NCBI GenBank assembly: GCA_911810475.1
Contig: OU461276.1
Span: 100,823 to 164,822, forward strand
Source of the DNA: Candidatus Celerinatantimonas neptuna
GTDB lineage: Bacteria > Pseudomonadota > Gammaproteobacteria > Enterobacterales > Celerinatantimonadaceae
DNA length: 64,000 nucleotides
Direction of reading: 5' to 3'
Part shown: positions 36,928 through 47,228 of the stretch, in pieces
Position numbering within the stretch: the first letter of the stretch is position 1
How the letters are laid out: every line of letters starts with the position of its first letter
Translations under genes and position numbers: made by a program
The notes under the pieces: model-generated
The model's database searches: none
What the model saw: the letters and a program-made list of their open reading frames with translations, nothing else
Told to the model about the DNA's origin: nothing

Positions 36928-37479
36928 TTGAAAAAACTGCATTTATTATTGATCCTACTCACTACGTTTATGTTAAGTGCTTGTAGTTACAATTACCAAA
37001 TCACCGAAGCACAAGTCACACACTATCTCAAAGAACATGTGAACTACCAGAAAACCTATCGACTCGGATCACTGGCCGCCATCAATACTGATTTAAATCA
37101 ACTAACCGTACACATTGGCCGGAACAACCAACAACAAATTCAGTTAAGTGGGCTGATTAACTTACGCTTGTCCAGCTTCATTAAAAATATTAATTTCAAC
37201 TGCCATGGAAACTTTAGTGCAAAACCCATTTATAGCCAAACTGAAGGGGCCATTTATCTTACTGATATACAAGTGAAGTTAAACAATATCAATCCATCCA
37301 AATACAGTACAATCGTTTCAGAATTTCTCCCTAAACTAGAAAAATCGCTCAAGACTTATCTACAATCACACCCTATCTACAAACTGAATGACAAAAAAAC
37401 CAAACAAGCACTCATAAAACGATTTGCAGAAAAAATCGACGTCAAAGACGGATATATCGACATCATTTTCAAACCATAA
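36928..37479 (+). CDS. DUF1439 (YceB-like) lipoprotein
   Basis: This 183-residue protein starts with a lipoprotein signal ending in FMLSAC and contains a DUF1439 domain like E. coli YceB. Such domains form a lipid-binding-like fold of unknown role. The start is TTG 36928, with GGAG seven bases upstream and a signal peptide that begins exactly there (KKLHLLLILLTTFM). Conserved DUF1439-like patches are YQITEAQVTHYLKEH, then GAIYLTDIQV and VKDGYIDIIF. It is probably attached to the inner face of the outer membrane or to the inner membrane. It stands alone, convergent with purL. Confidence 0.8.
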   Translation: MKKLHLLLILLTTFMLSACSYNYQITEAQVTHYLKEHVNYQKTYRLGSLAAINTDLNQLTVHIGRNNQQQIQLSGLINLRLSSFIKNINFNCHGNFSAKPIYSQTEGAIYLTDIQVKLNNINPSKYSTIVSEFLPKLEKSLKTYLQSHPIYKLNDKKTKQALIKRFAEKIDVKDGYIDIIFKP

Positions 37480-37565
37480 ATAACCTCAACTCAGGATAAG
37501 AAATCACCATGAATAACGATTGATTCGTGATGTGTCAGTCTTGTTTTCTGATGTGGGATTAAAGA

Positions 37566-37591
37566 TTAAAAAGCCGGCTTTAAAGCCGGCT
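37566..37591 (-). terminator. Rho-independent terminator of purL
   Basis: AGCCGGCT (37584-37591 on the minus strand) pairs with the second AGCCGGCT arm (37572-37579) around a 4-base loop and is followed by five T. It lies 13 bases after the purL stop. Confidence 0.8.
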
Positions 37592-37603
37592 CTAAAAATG
37601 AAC

Positions 37604-40600
37604 TTACCCCAACTGTCGACGGGCATTGCGGAACATTCGCATCCAAGGACTGTCTTCACCCCATTCTTGTGGATGCCAGGAATGAGCAACACTACGGAAT
37701 ACACGTTCAGGATGAGGCATCATAATCGTCACCCGACCATCTGTTGTTGTCAGCCCGGTAATCCCATTAACCGAACCATTCGGATTAAACGGATAACTCA
37801 TTGTTGCTTTGCCATAGTGATCAACAAACCGAACAGCAACCGTGTTACTTTGCTCAATCAGCTTAAGATGGGCATCATCATGCACTTCGACCAGCCCTTC
37901 CCCATGAGCAACAGCAATCGGCATTCTGGAGCCTTGCATATCACTGAAAAATACAGACGGCGATGACTGAATTTCAACGAGGCTAAAACGACCTTCAAAG
38001 CGCTCAGACTGATTCCGAACAAAACGTGGCCACATGTGTGCCCCTGGGATCAGCTCTTTTAGAGTCGAAAACATTTGGCATCCATTACAGACCCCCAGTG
38101 CAAACGTATCCCCTCTCTCGAAAAACCGGGCAAACTGATCACGCGCTTTTGCATTGAACAAAATCGACTTCGCCCAACCTTCCCCAGCACCTAAAACATC
38201 GCCATAAGAGAAACCACCACAGGCGGCTAAACCACTAAATTGTTCCAGTGTCACCCGGCCACTTAAAATGTCGCTCATATGCATATCAATCGCATCAAAA
38301 CCAGCTCTGTCAAATGCAGCTGCCATTTCAGTGTGAGAGTTAACACCCTGCTCACGCAGAATTGCCATTTGCGGACGAACACCTTTAGCGATCATGGGTG
38401 CGGCAACATCTTCATGAACATCAAAGCTAAGCTCAACATTCAATCCCGGATCTTGTTCATCGCCTTTTGCCAAAAATTCCGATTTCGCGCAATCAGGGTT
38501 ATCGCGAAGTGCCTGCATCTGATAGGTTAATTCAGCCCAAACCTGTCTGAAATATCCCCTTGATTCACTTAATATGCTTTCTCCATTACGGGTAAAACGT
38601 AAAGTATCATCACGATTTGGCCGGCCAACCACATAACTACATGATGCTAAACCATGTCCAGCTAACATCGTCAGAACAGCCTCTTTATCTTCTCCACAAA
38701 TCTGGATTAATGCACCCAATTCTTCGTTAAAAAGCACCGCCAGATCATCATGACCTAACTGATCGAGTGAAATGTCCACGCCACAGTGACCGGCAAAAGC
38801 CATCTCGGCGGCTGTTGTAAACAGTCCACCATCGCTACGGTCATGGTAAGCCAACAGTTTGTGATCAGCGACTAATGCCTGTATCACATTATAAAAGCCT
38901 TTCAAAAGTGCTGAATCATCAACATCAGGAGCTTCATCACCTAATTGTTTATAAACCTGAGCAAGTGCCGAACCGCCCAAACGATTACGGCCCTGCCCCA
39001 AATCAATCAGAACCAATAAACTAGTCGGATCATTTTGTAATTGGGGCGTAACCGTTGCTCTGACATCTTCCACTTTGGCAAACGCACTGATAATCAATGA
39101 CAAAGGAGATGTCACTGCACGCTCTGAACCGTCCTGTTGCCAGCGGGTTTTCATCGACATCGAATCTTTACCAACAGGAATAGTTAACTCCAGTTCCGGG
39201 CAAAGTTCTTCGCCAACAGCCTTAACTGCAGCATAAAGACCTGCATCCTCACCAGGGTGGCCAGCAGCAGCCATCCAGTTTGCAGAAAGTTTAATACCAC
39301 CTAACGGACCAATTTGTGCCGGAGCAATATTGGTAATGGCTTCGGCAACAGCCAACCTCGCAGAAGCAGCATGATCAATCAATGCTGTCGGGGTCCGCTC
39401 ACCAATCGACATTGCCTCACCAGCATAAGTATCATAGCTGGCAGCCGTTACAGCACAATCTGCAACAGGAACCTGCCAGGGACCTACCATTTGGTCTCTG
39501 GCGACTAACCCGGTCACACTGCGATCACCAATTGTGATCAAAAACGTTTTTTCAGCCACAGCTGGCAGCCGCAAAATACGATGAGCCGCTTCGCTGACAT
39601 TCATGCCCTTTGTATCAAGACCTTTGCCCTGAAAACTTGCTGTTTTAACATCCCGATACATCTTCGGTGGTTTGCCCAAAAGCACATCCAATGGCAAACA
39701 AATTGGATCATTACCAAAATGGCTGTCATGCAAAATCAAATCTTTCTCTGCAGTTGCTTCACCGATGACTGCATAGGGTGCTCTTTCCCTCAAACAAATC
39801 GCATCAAATTGATCCAGTCGGTCGGCAGGCACAGCAAGCACATAACGTTCTTGTGATTCGTTACACCAAATTTCAAGAGGTGACATCCCCGGCTCATCAT
39901 TAGGCACCTGACGTAATTGGAAACGGCCACCACGGCCACCGTCATTAACCAGCTCAGGACACGCATTTGACAAACCACCGGCCCCAATATCATGAATAAA
40001 TGAGATAGGGTTCTGTTCACCCATCTGCCAACAACGATCAATCACTTCCTGACAACGGCGTTCCATCTCAGGGTTCTCACGTTGTACAGATGCAAAATCA
40101 AGATCTTCAGCCGACTGACCTGACGCCATCGATGAAGCCGCACCGCCGCCCAAACCAATATTCATGGCCGGGCCACCCAGAACGATAATTTTAGCAGAAA
40201 CGGGGATTTCACCTTTCTCGACATGCTCTTCACGAATATTGCCCAAACCACCCGCCATCATAATAGGTTTGTGATAACCGCGAACTTCAAGACCGTTAAA
40301 ACTATTGACCTGTTCTTCATAGGTTCGGAAATAGCCCAACAGATTAGGTCGGCCAAACTCATTATTAAAAGCAGCCCCCCCTAAAGGACCATCAATCATG
40401 ATCTCTAGAGCGCTGGCAATTCTAGAAGGTTTACCAAAATCTTCTTCCCAGGGTTGAACGAACCCGGGAATACGTAAGTTACTGACGCTAAATCCAACCA
40501 AACCGGCTTTTGGCTTAGAGCCTCTTCCGGTAGCGCCTTCATCACGAATTTCACCACCAGATCCTGTGGCTGCACCGGGAAACGGAGAAATAGCCGTTGG

Positions 40601-41494
40601 ATGGTTATGCGTTTCAACCTTCATCAAAATATGGATATTTTCCTGATGATAGGCATATTGATAATTATGGGGGGCCGGGAAAAAACGCCCCGCAGAAGAG
40701 CCCACCATAACCGAAGCATTGTCTTTATAGGCAGATAAAACCCCATCGCTGTGCATTTCAAACGTATTTTTAATCATCTTAAACAATGATTTGGGCTGCA
40801 CAGCACCATCGATGGTCCAGTCTGCATTGAAAATCTTATGACGACAATGCTCTGAGTTAGCCTGTGCAAACATCATCAGTTCTATATCATTTGGATTTCG
40901 CCTTAACTTTCTAAAATTTTCAACCAAATAGTCGATTTCATCATCAGCGAGCGCTAATCCCAGCTCGATATTAGCCTTCTCCAGAGCACTGTGACCCGCA
41001 CCCAGAATATCAACACTCACAGCCGGAGCCGGCTTCGCATGAGAAAAAAGCACACTCGCATCATCTATAGAAACGAACACACTTTCCATCATTCGGTCAT
41101 GCAACAATGCTGCGACATTTGCACGATCAGATTTGCTAAAAGCACCATCAAAGCAGACATAATAAGCAATACCTCGCTCTAATCGATTCACCTGACTCAG
41201 GCCACAATTATGAGCAATATCAGTTGCTTTAGAGGACCAGGGGGAAATAGTTCCGGGTCTGGGAGTCACCAAAAACAGTTCGCCTTGCAAATCGTGTTCA
41301 GTAATCGTCGGTCCATAAGTCAGCAGTTTTGCAAGAACACTCTGACTTTCATCATCTAAAGAAGAATTCAAATCAACAAAATGCATATATTCCGCATAGA
41401 TACCTATGACAGGAAGCAACATCTCTTTAGCTTGTTTCATGAATTGGGAAATACGAAATTCAGACAGTGCCGGCGCACCACGCAAGATTTCCAT
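37604..41494 (-). CDS. purL: Phosphoribosylformylglycinamidine synthase
   Basis: PurL converts FGAR and glutamine to FGAM with ATP in purine synthesis. It is the large, single-chain form with the synthetase domains and a C-terminal glutaminase. I place the start at ATG 41494 ([14 protein letters not shown]), which matches the E. coli N-terminus and gives 1296 residues (E. coli 1295); the frame is open to 41539 upstream. Visible motifs: [38 protein letters not shown], and the glutaminase [19 protein letters not shown] with the nucleophilic Cys and [17 protein letters not shown] with the His/Glu. It is divergent from mltF, as in E. coli. Confidence 0.98.
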   Translation of the reverse strand: MEILRGAPALSEFRISQFMKQAKEMLLPVIGIYAEYMHFVDLNSSLDDESQSVLAKLLTYGPTITEHDLQGELFLVTPRPGTISPWSSKATDIAHNCGLSQVNRLERGIAYYVCFDGAFSKSDRANVAALLHDRMMESVFVSIDDASVLFSHAKPAPAVSVDILGAGHSALEKANIELGLALADDEIDYLVENFRKLRRNPNDIELMMFAQANSEHCRHKIFNADWTIDGAVQPKSLFKMIKNTFEMHSDGVLSAYKDNASVMVGSSAGRFFPAPHNYQYAYHQENIHILMKVETHNHPTAISPFPGAATGSGGEIRDEGATGRGSKPKAGLVGFSVSNLRIPGFVQPWEEDFGKPSRIASALEIMIDGPLGGAAFNNEFGRPNLLGYFRTYEEQVNSFNGLEVRGYHKPIMMAGGLGNIREEHVEKGEIPVSAKIIVLGGPAMNIGLGGGAASSMASGQSAEDLDFASVQRENPEMERRCQEVIDRCWQMGEQNPISFIHDIGAGGLSNACPELVNDGGRGGRFQLRQVPNDEPGMSPLEIWCNESQERYVLAVPADRLDQFDAICLRERAPYAVIGEATAEKDLILHDSHFGNDPICLPLDVLLGKPPKMYRDVKTASFQGKGLDTKGMNVSEAAHRILRLPAVAEKTFLITIGDRSVTGLVARDQMVGPWQVPVADCAVTAASYDTYAGEAMSIGERTPTALIDHAASARLAVAEAITNIAPAQIGPLGGIKLSANWMAAAGHPGEDAGLYAAVKAVGEELCPELELTIPVGKDSMSMKTRWQQDGSERAVTSPLSLIISAFAKVEDVRATVTPQLQNDPTSLLVLIDLGQGRNRLGGSALAQVYKQLGDEAPDVDDSALLKGFYNVIQALVADHKLLAYHDRSDGGLFTTAAEMAFAGHCGVDISLDQLGHDDLAVLFNEELGALIQICGEDKEAVLTMLAGHGLASCSYVVGRPNRDDTLRFTRNGESILSESRGYFRQVWAELTYQMQALRDNPDCAKSEFLAKGDEQDPGLNVELSFDVHEDVAAPMIAKGVRPQMAILREQGVNSHTEMAAAFDRAGFDAIDMHMSDILSGRVTLEQFSGLAACGGFSYGDVLGAGEGWAKSILFNAKARDQFARFFERGDTFALGVCNGCQMFSTLKELIPGAHMWPRFVRNQSERFEGRFSLVEIQSSPSVFFSDMQGSRMPIAVAHGEGLVEVHDDAHLKLIEQSNTVAVRFVDHYGKATMSYPFNPNGSVNGITGLTTTDGRVTIMMPHPERVFRSVAHSWHPQEWGEDSPWMRMFRNARRQLG

Positions 41495-41738
41495 AAAATA
41501 TACTCGTATGCATTCCAAGGGGGGTGAATTGGTCTCCATTATAAATAATTTTGACGGGTATCGTAACCATATGGAGCCAACTCATGAATAAAACTCTTTA
41601 AACAGCATTGATATAACGTCATATTTAAAAACATATTTCTTCAAAACACGACCAAACGCCCAATCGATGATACAATGAGCTCGTTTATCAAACATAAATA
41701 CCGACCGGTAACCATTTTGGGAAGGATGTAACATACGT

Positions 41739-43154
41739 TTGCCAACGCCACGCAACCTATTGACATGGGCTATCATAGCCATACTTATTGCTTTTTTAAG
41801 CGGCTGTCGATATGGTCAGACGAAACAAAGCGAATTAAAACAACTTGAATACCGAAAGGTACTCCGGGTCGGCACCTTGTATTCATCCCGCAACTTTTAT
41901 TATGATCAAAACGATCGCCCGACAGGAATCGATTACGAATTATTAAGCGACTATGCCCGCTATTTGGGTGTACGGTTAAAGATGATTCCTCTATATAGTC
42001 AGATGGATCTCTATAATGCGCTCAAAGAGAAACGCGTAGATCTCATTGCTGCTTCTTTAATTCCAACACCAACACTACATAGCCAATTTCGATTTTCACC
42101 TGATTTTTATGATGTCGACAGTGTCCTCGTTTATAGGAAAGGGGCAGCTATACCCCGTGATATAAAAGACATCCACAAAAAAATCGGTGTCGTTGCCGGC
42201 AGCTACCATGAATATATATTAAAACGGCTAAAAAAACGCTATCCGAATCTCACCATAGCAGCTAACAATCAAGTCGATGATGAAGAACTGTTAAGACAAG
42301 TTCATCAAGGTGAACTCACTTATGCTGTCGTCGATAATCGTATTCTCGCTTTAACACAACGCTACTATCCTAAACTAGCCAGCATATTTGTACTGCATCG
42401 GGATGAACCCATCAGTTGGGCCATCCGCAGAGGCGACGATGATGCCTTTTACTCGACACTAATCAGTTTCTTTGGGCTCAAACATCGGGATGGCACAATT
42501 AAAAAGCTCACAGAAAAGTACTTTGGTCATATCGAGCAATTCGACTATGTCGATACACGTTCATTTTTACGTGCTGTCAAAACCACGCTTCCCCGCTATG
42601 AAAAGTGGTTTAAGGAATATTCCGGTAATCTGGACTGGCGTCTGATTGCAGCTGTTTCATATCAGGAATCTCACTGGAACCCCAGAGCCCGTTCAAATAC
42701 AGGGGTCCGTGGAATGATGATGCTTACATTAAGAACCGCCCATAATATGGGTATTTCTAATCGTCTGAATCCCCGCCAAAGCATTCGTGGTGGAGCCACC
42801 TATTTAAGACGGTTAATCACACTCGTTCCAGACAGTATCCACAAAGATGAAAAAATATGGTTTGCCCTGGCAGCTTATAACATGGGATTTGGCCATTTGC
42901 TAGATGCCAGACATATCACCCGGTTACAAGGGAAAAACCCTAATAACTGGGCCGATGTCAAAGAAAGACTTCCTTTATTGATGCAACAAAAGTGGTACAG
43001 GCGGACACGTTACGGTTATGCCCGTGGAACCGAGGCCTATAACTACGTTAACAACATCAGGCAATATTACCAAAGTCTGATATTACTCGATGCAGAACAG
43101 CGCCGGGCTCAGGCTGAAAATGCAAGACCGGCTCACAAAGAAATGGTTCAGTGA
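41739..43154 (+). CDS. mltF: Membrane-bound lytic transglycosylase F
   Basis: MltF combines an N-terminal solute-binding-protein-like regulatory domain (about residues 40-265, RVGTLYSSRNFYYDQND) with a C-terminal SLT lytic transglycosylase domain (about 285-430). The catalytic Glu lies in VSYQESHWNPRARSNTGVRG, and ALAAYNMGFGHLLDA follows. The N-terminus has a membrane/lipoprotein-like signal with Cys in LSGCRYG. The start is TTG 41739; GGAAGGA lies upstream but with long spacing, so this start is less certain. The 471-residue length fits the family. It is divergent from purL and followed by tadA in the opposite orientation. Confidence 0.93.
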   Translation: MPTPRNLLTWAIIAILIAFLSGCRYGQTKQSELKQLEYRKVLRVGTLYSSRNFYYDQNDRPTGIDYELLSDYARYLGVRLKMIPLYSQMDLYNALKEKRVDLIAASLIPTPTLHSQFRFSPDFYDVDSVLVYRKGAAIPRDIKDIHKKIGVVAGSYHEYILKRLKKRYPNLTIAANNQVDDEELLRQVHQGELTYAVVDNRILALTQRYYPKLASIFVLHRDEPISWAIRRGDDDAFYSTLISFFGLKHRDGTIKKLTEKYFGHIEQFDYVDTRSFLRAVKTTLPRYEKWFKEYSGNLDWRLIAAVSYQESHWNPRARSNTGVRGMMMLTLRTAHNMGISNRLNPRQSIRGGATYLRRLITLVPDSIHKDEKIWFALAAYNMGFGHLLDARHITRLQGKNPNNWADVKERLPLLMQQKWYRRTRYGYARGTEAYNYVNNIRQYYQSLILLDAEQRRAQAENARPAHKEMVQ

Positions 43155-43284
43155 GCCCGTAATCCCCCCTGCGATTCCATATAGGCAAGAAAGTTCGTTG
43201 ACTGTCATGATAATGACATCTAGTATGGGTAAGTTTAAACGTGAAAAAAAGATAAAGATACAACAAAAAAGAAGGAGGGATGAG

Positions 43285-43413
43285 ATGTTAAGAAAACGTC
43301 GTCATACCGCACAGTCACCTCGTCGACGCATTTTGCTGGCTCGCCAGCATAAAAAAACCCTATGGCGCCAACGCAGTTTTACGCTAACTGAATTAGGTGA
43401 AGGTAATGAATAG
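43285..43413 (+). CDS. Possible 42-residue basic small protein
   Basis: I do not recognise this protein. The ATG at 43285 is preceded by AAGGAGG with a six-base gap, the strongest ribosome-binding site in the surrounding region. The peptide is very basic (MLRKRRHTAQSPRRR at the start, Arg/Lys-rich throughout) and ends in the acidic TELGEGNE. The same frame is open upstream to 43090 inside mltF, but the strong site argues for the short form. The stop lies only three bases before the end of convergent tadA. It could be a nucleic-acid or ribosome-associated peptide, but nothing proves it is made. Confidence 0.45.
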   Translation: MLRKRRHTAQSPRRRILLARQHKKTLWRQRSFTLTELGEGNE

Positions 43414-43416
43414 TAC

Positions 43417-43920
43417 TCAGCTTTGCTGAGATGATCGTTTGAGTTTTTTCGCAGCCCGTTTTACTTCACGGCGATGGCGAAAAAACTCACTTAAAAGCTT
43501 CGCACAACGCTCTTGTTCCACACCACCAACTACTTCCATTTGATGATTAAGATGATGATCGGCAACCAGGTTGAAAACACTCCCTGCGGCCCCGGTCTTC
43601 AAATCAAACGCCCCATATACAAGCCTTGCAACCCGTGCATGAACCATGGCTCCGGCACACATAGGGCAAGGCTCAAGTGTCACATATAAAGTCGTGTCGA
43701 TAAGACGATAATTTTGCAAGTTCTTTCCAGCTTCACGTAACGCCATAATTTCTGCATGATGTGTCGCATCATGACAACAAATACTGCGATTCCAACCACG
43801 TCCAACCACTTTATTACGATAAACGACCAAAGCTCCAACAGGAATTTCATCTTCCTGTTGAGCTTTCAGGGCCAATTCTATCGCCTGTTCCATGAACTCG
43901 CTATCAAGCGGTGCCGTCAC
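43417..43920 (-). CDS. tadA: tRNA adenosine(34) deaminase
   Basis: TadA converts adenosine 34 of tRNA-Arg(ACG) to inosine. The 167-residue protein has the zinc deaminase motifs HHAEIMALREAGKN (residues 51-64, His ligand and catalytic Glu) and LEPCPMCAGAMVHARV (near 82-97, two Cys ligands). The basic C-terminal tail KRAAKKLKR would contact tRNA. The gene lies next to mltF, as in E. coli, but in convergent orientation here. Confidence 0.95.
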   Translation of the reverse strand: MTAPLDSEFMEQAIELALKAQQEDEIPVGALVVYRNKVVGRGWNRSICCHDATHHAEIMALREAGKNLQNYRLIDTTLYVTLEPCPMCAGAMVHARVARLVYGAFDLKTGAAGSVFNLVADHHLNHQMEVVGGVEQERCAKLLSEFFRHRREVKRAAKKLKRSSQQS

Positions 43921-43978
43921 TCAAATACCCTAAAATCAAATTGCAATATTATACACTTTTTGATAGCTAATTTAGAAA

Positions 43979-44647
43979 CTATAGCCCTAATTCATCCAAG
44001 AGATCATTATCAACGACCTGAGCAACAGGTTTCTCGGCTCGCTTATTATTAGCTTCAGCTATAATCTCATCCGGATCCGCATCTTCACGTTCATCTATAT
44101 CTGCAATTTGAATAAACTCAGTCTTATCCATTGCCAGTTCCAGATAAAAAATATTATTTCTAGCGGTAACAAACGTGACACGTCTGGCCTGAGGTCGATC
44201 CAGATTTGTATCAACAGAGATCAAAACCTGCTTATTAATTGCTAACATTTTCGGTTGATTCTGGGTAATGCTGGTATGCAACTGACTGCCAACTCTACCC
44301 GTGAAATCCCCAATGCTCTGGTTCATTAACTCACCCATCACATTAGCGACTTCATCAGAGGTATGCTGCGTTGCCAGCTCTGCTTCTGAAATTCCCATAC
44401 TTTTCATATAAGTCTGATAAATTTCCAGAGCCGCTTGAGCGGTGAAGTTCATCAGAACTAATCCGGAAAATCCACCATCGAACAAAACGAAACAACCAAT
44501 ATCAGGCTTTAAGCAGGTTTTATAAATCTTCTGCACCATTGCCGAATAAGATACTTCAGAATTTGTTGCTGTCGTTAAAACCTTTGTGACCGAATCACAA
44601 AGAGTCAACAAAATATCATCCGTAGAAATAACACGAGTCTTCTTCAT
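43979..44647 (-). CDS. DUF3334 family protein (CheX/CheC-like)
   Basis: This 222-residue soluble protein matches the DUF3334 family of marine gammaproteobacteria. The central region reads like a CheC/CheX-type phosphatase fold, with the helix TSDEVANVMGELMNQSIGDF near 97-116 that holds Glu/Asn residues in the typical E-x2-N pattern. If so it may act on a CheY-like receiver. This is inference; the family itself has no firm function. The C-terminal 40 residues are acidic and probably disordered. It is divergent from a chemoreceptor gene, which fits a signalling role. Confidence 0.75.
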   Translation of the reverse strand: MKKTRVISTDDILLTLCDSVTKVLTTATNSEVSYSAMVQKIYKTCLKPDIGCFVLFDGGFSGLVLMNFTAQAALEIYQTYMKSMGISEAELATQHTSDEVANVMGELMNQSIGDFTGRVGSQLHTSITQNQPKMLAINKQVLISVDTNLDRPQARRVTFVTARNNIFYLELAMDKTEFIQIADIDEREDADPDEIIAEANNKRAEKPVAQVVDNDLLDELGL

Positions 44648-44959
44648 TCATTTTCCTTGTCATCATTACGACAATAAACGCCATCAGTTCATTATGCGTC
44701 ACACTGTAAAATTGTTCCAATTAAACTACGAGTGAATCCCCCCATTAATAACAAAAACGTTACCAAAGACCTGGTTGAATATTTTTAATTTAAAATTGGT
44801 ATAACAATTTCTAAATAAATTTACATTCTGCGTACTCTTACTCATTCCATCGCCCTGCTTGTGTGCAATAATGAAGCAAAACACAGTTAATTATAAAAAA
44901 TAAACCCCTGTTTCAATTGAAAAATACATTTAGTATTTTAACTAGAAGGACCCTTAACA
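44648..44959. promoter_or_regulatory. Divergent promoter region, DUF3334 / chemoreceptor
   Basis: This 312-base AT-rich gap between two divergent genes must hold both promoters. I see AGAAGGA before the chemoreceptor ATG and AAGGAAAATGA before the DUF3334 ATG. I see no flagellar-type sigma-28 consensus that I would defend, and no other gene. Confidence 0.4.
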
Positions 44960-46885
44960 ATGCTAAAGAAATTCGATAGTCCTCTCTTGCGATTGATTCT
45001 TCTTGCAACTGGATTACTGGTTGCAGTTCAGACGATCATCATTGGCTATTCGTCTTTTTTACAGATAAAACAGTTACAGATCCATTTAGAAGCTAAATTG
45101 CACAAAAATACCCAATCAATACAAACGCTACTCCAACAAAATAAAACCGAGCAACTCAGTCATCTCAGAAAAGCCAGAAAACAGATTTCTGATGAGATGG
45201 ATCAATCCCTCAACCAGTTTTTTACTCAGCAACAACAATCCATTAGCTCACATCAGCTCAAACAATTCAAACAGGAAGCCCAAAACTACAACCGTCTGAT
45301 TGTCAGTAGTGCAACCGAAGCCATTCTAGATAATAATCTGGTTCAGATGACCAATTTAATTATTGCTACGCAGCAAAACCCCAATGTCATTGTGGCAGCA
45401 TTCGTTAGTTCAAAAGGAAAACTGCTCACACATAGCCTGAACCGCTCCCGCAATAAAGTGCAGCAGTTAGACATTAAAGGAAAAGGGCCAAATGCACTGA
45501 CGAGAGTACTGACCGAAGCGGCAAAAGACCCCACTATCTATTTCACCATCACACCGGTGATGTTTCAGGGAAGTCAAATTGGTACCCTCAAAGTCGGTTA
45601 TGACATGGCCGATTTCAATCAGGCACAAAAACGTCAGACAGAACAAGCGCTTGCTGCACGCGAAAAAATAGTCCATAACAGCAAAATCCTTCTAACCCGG
45701 ATGGGGAAATCCAGCGCAAACGAACTGACCCAGTTAGCTAACACATTATTAAAAATGAACCAAAACAATACCCATCACCTCATCAATGACATTCAGGCAC
45801 TTGCCAAATCAGTCACCAATAAATCGCTCACCATCCAAATCGCCGGAGGCATCATTTTACTCATTGCAATTGCTATTTTCTTCATTGCTAAAATTCAAAG
45901 GCGACTGAAACGACTAAGTACAAACCTAATGACTTTAGCTGAAGGTGGCGGAGATCTGACGCAAAAAGTTCAGATCATTGGTAAAGATGAAATTGCAACA
46001 ATGGGGGATTCTGTCAATCGTTTTCTGCAAACAACCCGTGAACTTGTTCAAAAAGTCAACCACAACAGCGTAGCAACACAACAAAAAATTGAACACCTCA
46101 CAGAAAACAGTGAAACCGCCCATCAACAATCTTCAAATCAACAACAGGAGTTAGATCAAGTTAATGAAGCAATTCGGGAAGCTTCACAAGCTATTGATGA
46201 AGAAACCAGGGCCGTTTTGGATATACAACAACATGTCGACACACTTAAACAAACCAATCAAAAAAGTCAGCAACTATCCAATGATGTTGGCGAACTGATC
46301 CAACGTCTCGGACAAGGCATCAACGAAGCAAACACAGAAGTAGATAACTTCGTGAAACTCAGTGATCAAATTGGTTCTGTCCTGAATGTCATACAGGCCA
46401 TTGCAGAGCAAACAAACCTTCTGGCACTTAATGCCGCTATCGAAGCAGCACGGGCCGGAGATAACGGCCGGGGATTTGCTGTCGTCGCTGATGAAGTTCG
46501 ACATCTGGCCGCGAAAACACAAGAGTCAACCGGGCAAATCCAACAGAGCATTAATGAACTTCAAGATGGTGCTCAGCGTTCATCCTCTGCCATGGGCAGA
46601 GCAACAGAACACGCTCATAACTCAATCGAACAGCTGCATGAAGCCACTCATATGCAACAAGAGGTCAGCCAGTCAGTTGATTCACTCGTTCAATTTATTC
46701 ACCAAATTGCAGCAATGGCTGAACAACAAAATGCATCTTCAGCTCAAATTGCACAAAGTGCCCAGAGAATGCGCGAACAATCATCAATGACCACCGATGC
46801 GGTCACCAATACCCGCCAACGCAGCCAGGAACTTCAAGATCTCTCAGAGCAACTGATGAAAGCCATGTCAGCCTTTACCGTTTAG
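44960..46885 (+). CDS. Methyl-accepting chemotaxis protein
   Basis: This 641-residue chemoreceptor has a first membrane helix at residues 10-32, a periplasmic sensor of about 260 residues with strong helical and coiled-coil character, and a second helix at 294-310. A HAMP domain (about 312-365, ending near [19 protein letters not shown]) and a long signalling domain follow. The hairpin tip that contacts CheA and CheW is clear: [20 protein letters not shown] near 483-502. The ligand is unknown. There is no C-terminal CheR/CheB pentapeptide. It starts at ATG 44960 with AGAAGGA upstream and stands alone. Confidence 0.93.
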   Translation: MLKKFDSPLLRLILLATGLLVAVQTIIIGYSSFLQIKQLQIHLEAKLHKNTQSIQTLLQQNKTEQLSHLRKARKQISDEMDQSLNQFFTQQQQSISSHQLKQFKQEAQNYNRLIVSSATEAILDNNLVQMTNLIIATQQNPNVIVAAFVSSKGKLLTHSLNRSRNKVQQLDIKGKGPNALTRVLTEAAKDPTIYFTITPVMFQGSQIGTLKVGYDMADFNQAQKRQTEQALAAREKIVHNSKILLTRMGKSSANELTQLANTLLKMNQNNTHHLINDIQALAKSVTNKSLTIQIAGGIILLIAIAIFFIAKIQRRLKRLSTNLMTLAEGGGDLTQKVQIIGKDEIATMGDSVNRFLQTTRELVQKVNHNSVATQQKIEHLTENSETAHQQSSNQQQELDQVNEAIREASQAIDEETRAVLDIQQHVDTLKQTNQKSQQLSNDVGELIQRLGQGINEANTEVDNFVKLSDQIGSVLNVIQAIAEQTNLLALNAAIEAARAGDNGRGFAVVADEVRHLAAKTQESTGQIQQSINELQDGAQRSSSAMGRATEHAHNSIEQLHEATHMQQEVSQSVDSLVQFIHQIAAMAEQQNASSAQIAQSAQRMREQSSMTTDAVTNTRQRSQELQDLSEQLMKAMSAFTV

Positions 46886-47228
46886 TTCATCCTTCATCCA
46901 CCAGACAGGTCATCTATGATTACACACATCATGATGGCCTTATTTTTTAGGATCTCAATCACACCTAACGACCCACATTAAAAATGTCTTTTCGATAAAT
47001 CACGATTTGTAGAACGAGAAATTCCCCAAAGTTAAGACGAATAATTCAAGGTATATCAAAAAACGAGACTCAATATTTTTATACAGGTATGTTCTAATAC
47101 ACCTTAGAGACTATTTATCTTTGATGATTAAACATTGTTCAGATTAAGCGCGTCTTGAATACTCTCGAAACCCGATAGGTCAACGACATGCTCATATTTG
47201 TCACTGAACGATTAGAGGAAAATAAAGT
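46886..47228. other. Intergenic, chemoreceptor to dehydrogenase
   Basis: About 340 bases without a gene. It should hold the end of the chemoreceptor transcript and the promoter of the dehydrogenase; AGAGGA lies just before ATG 47229. I see no clear terminator or operator. Confidence 0.35.

Noticed and set aside
43090..43284. Longer version of the small basic protein overlapping mltF
   Set aside because: The extra part overlaps mltF in another frame and lacks a start signal, while the internal ATG has a strong Shine-Dalgarno.
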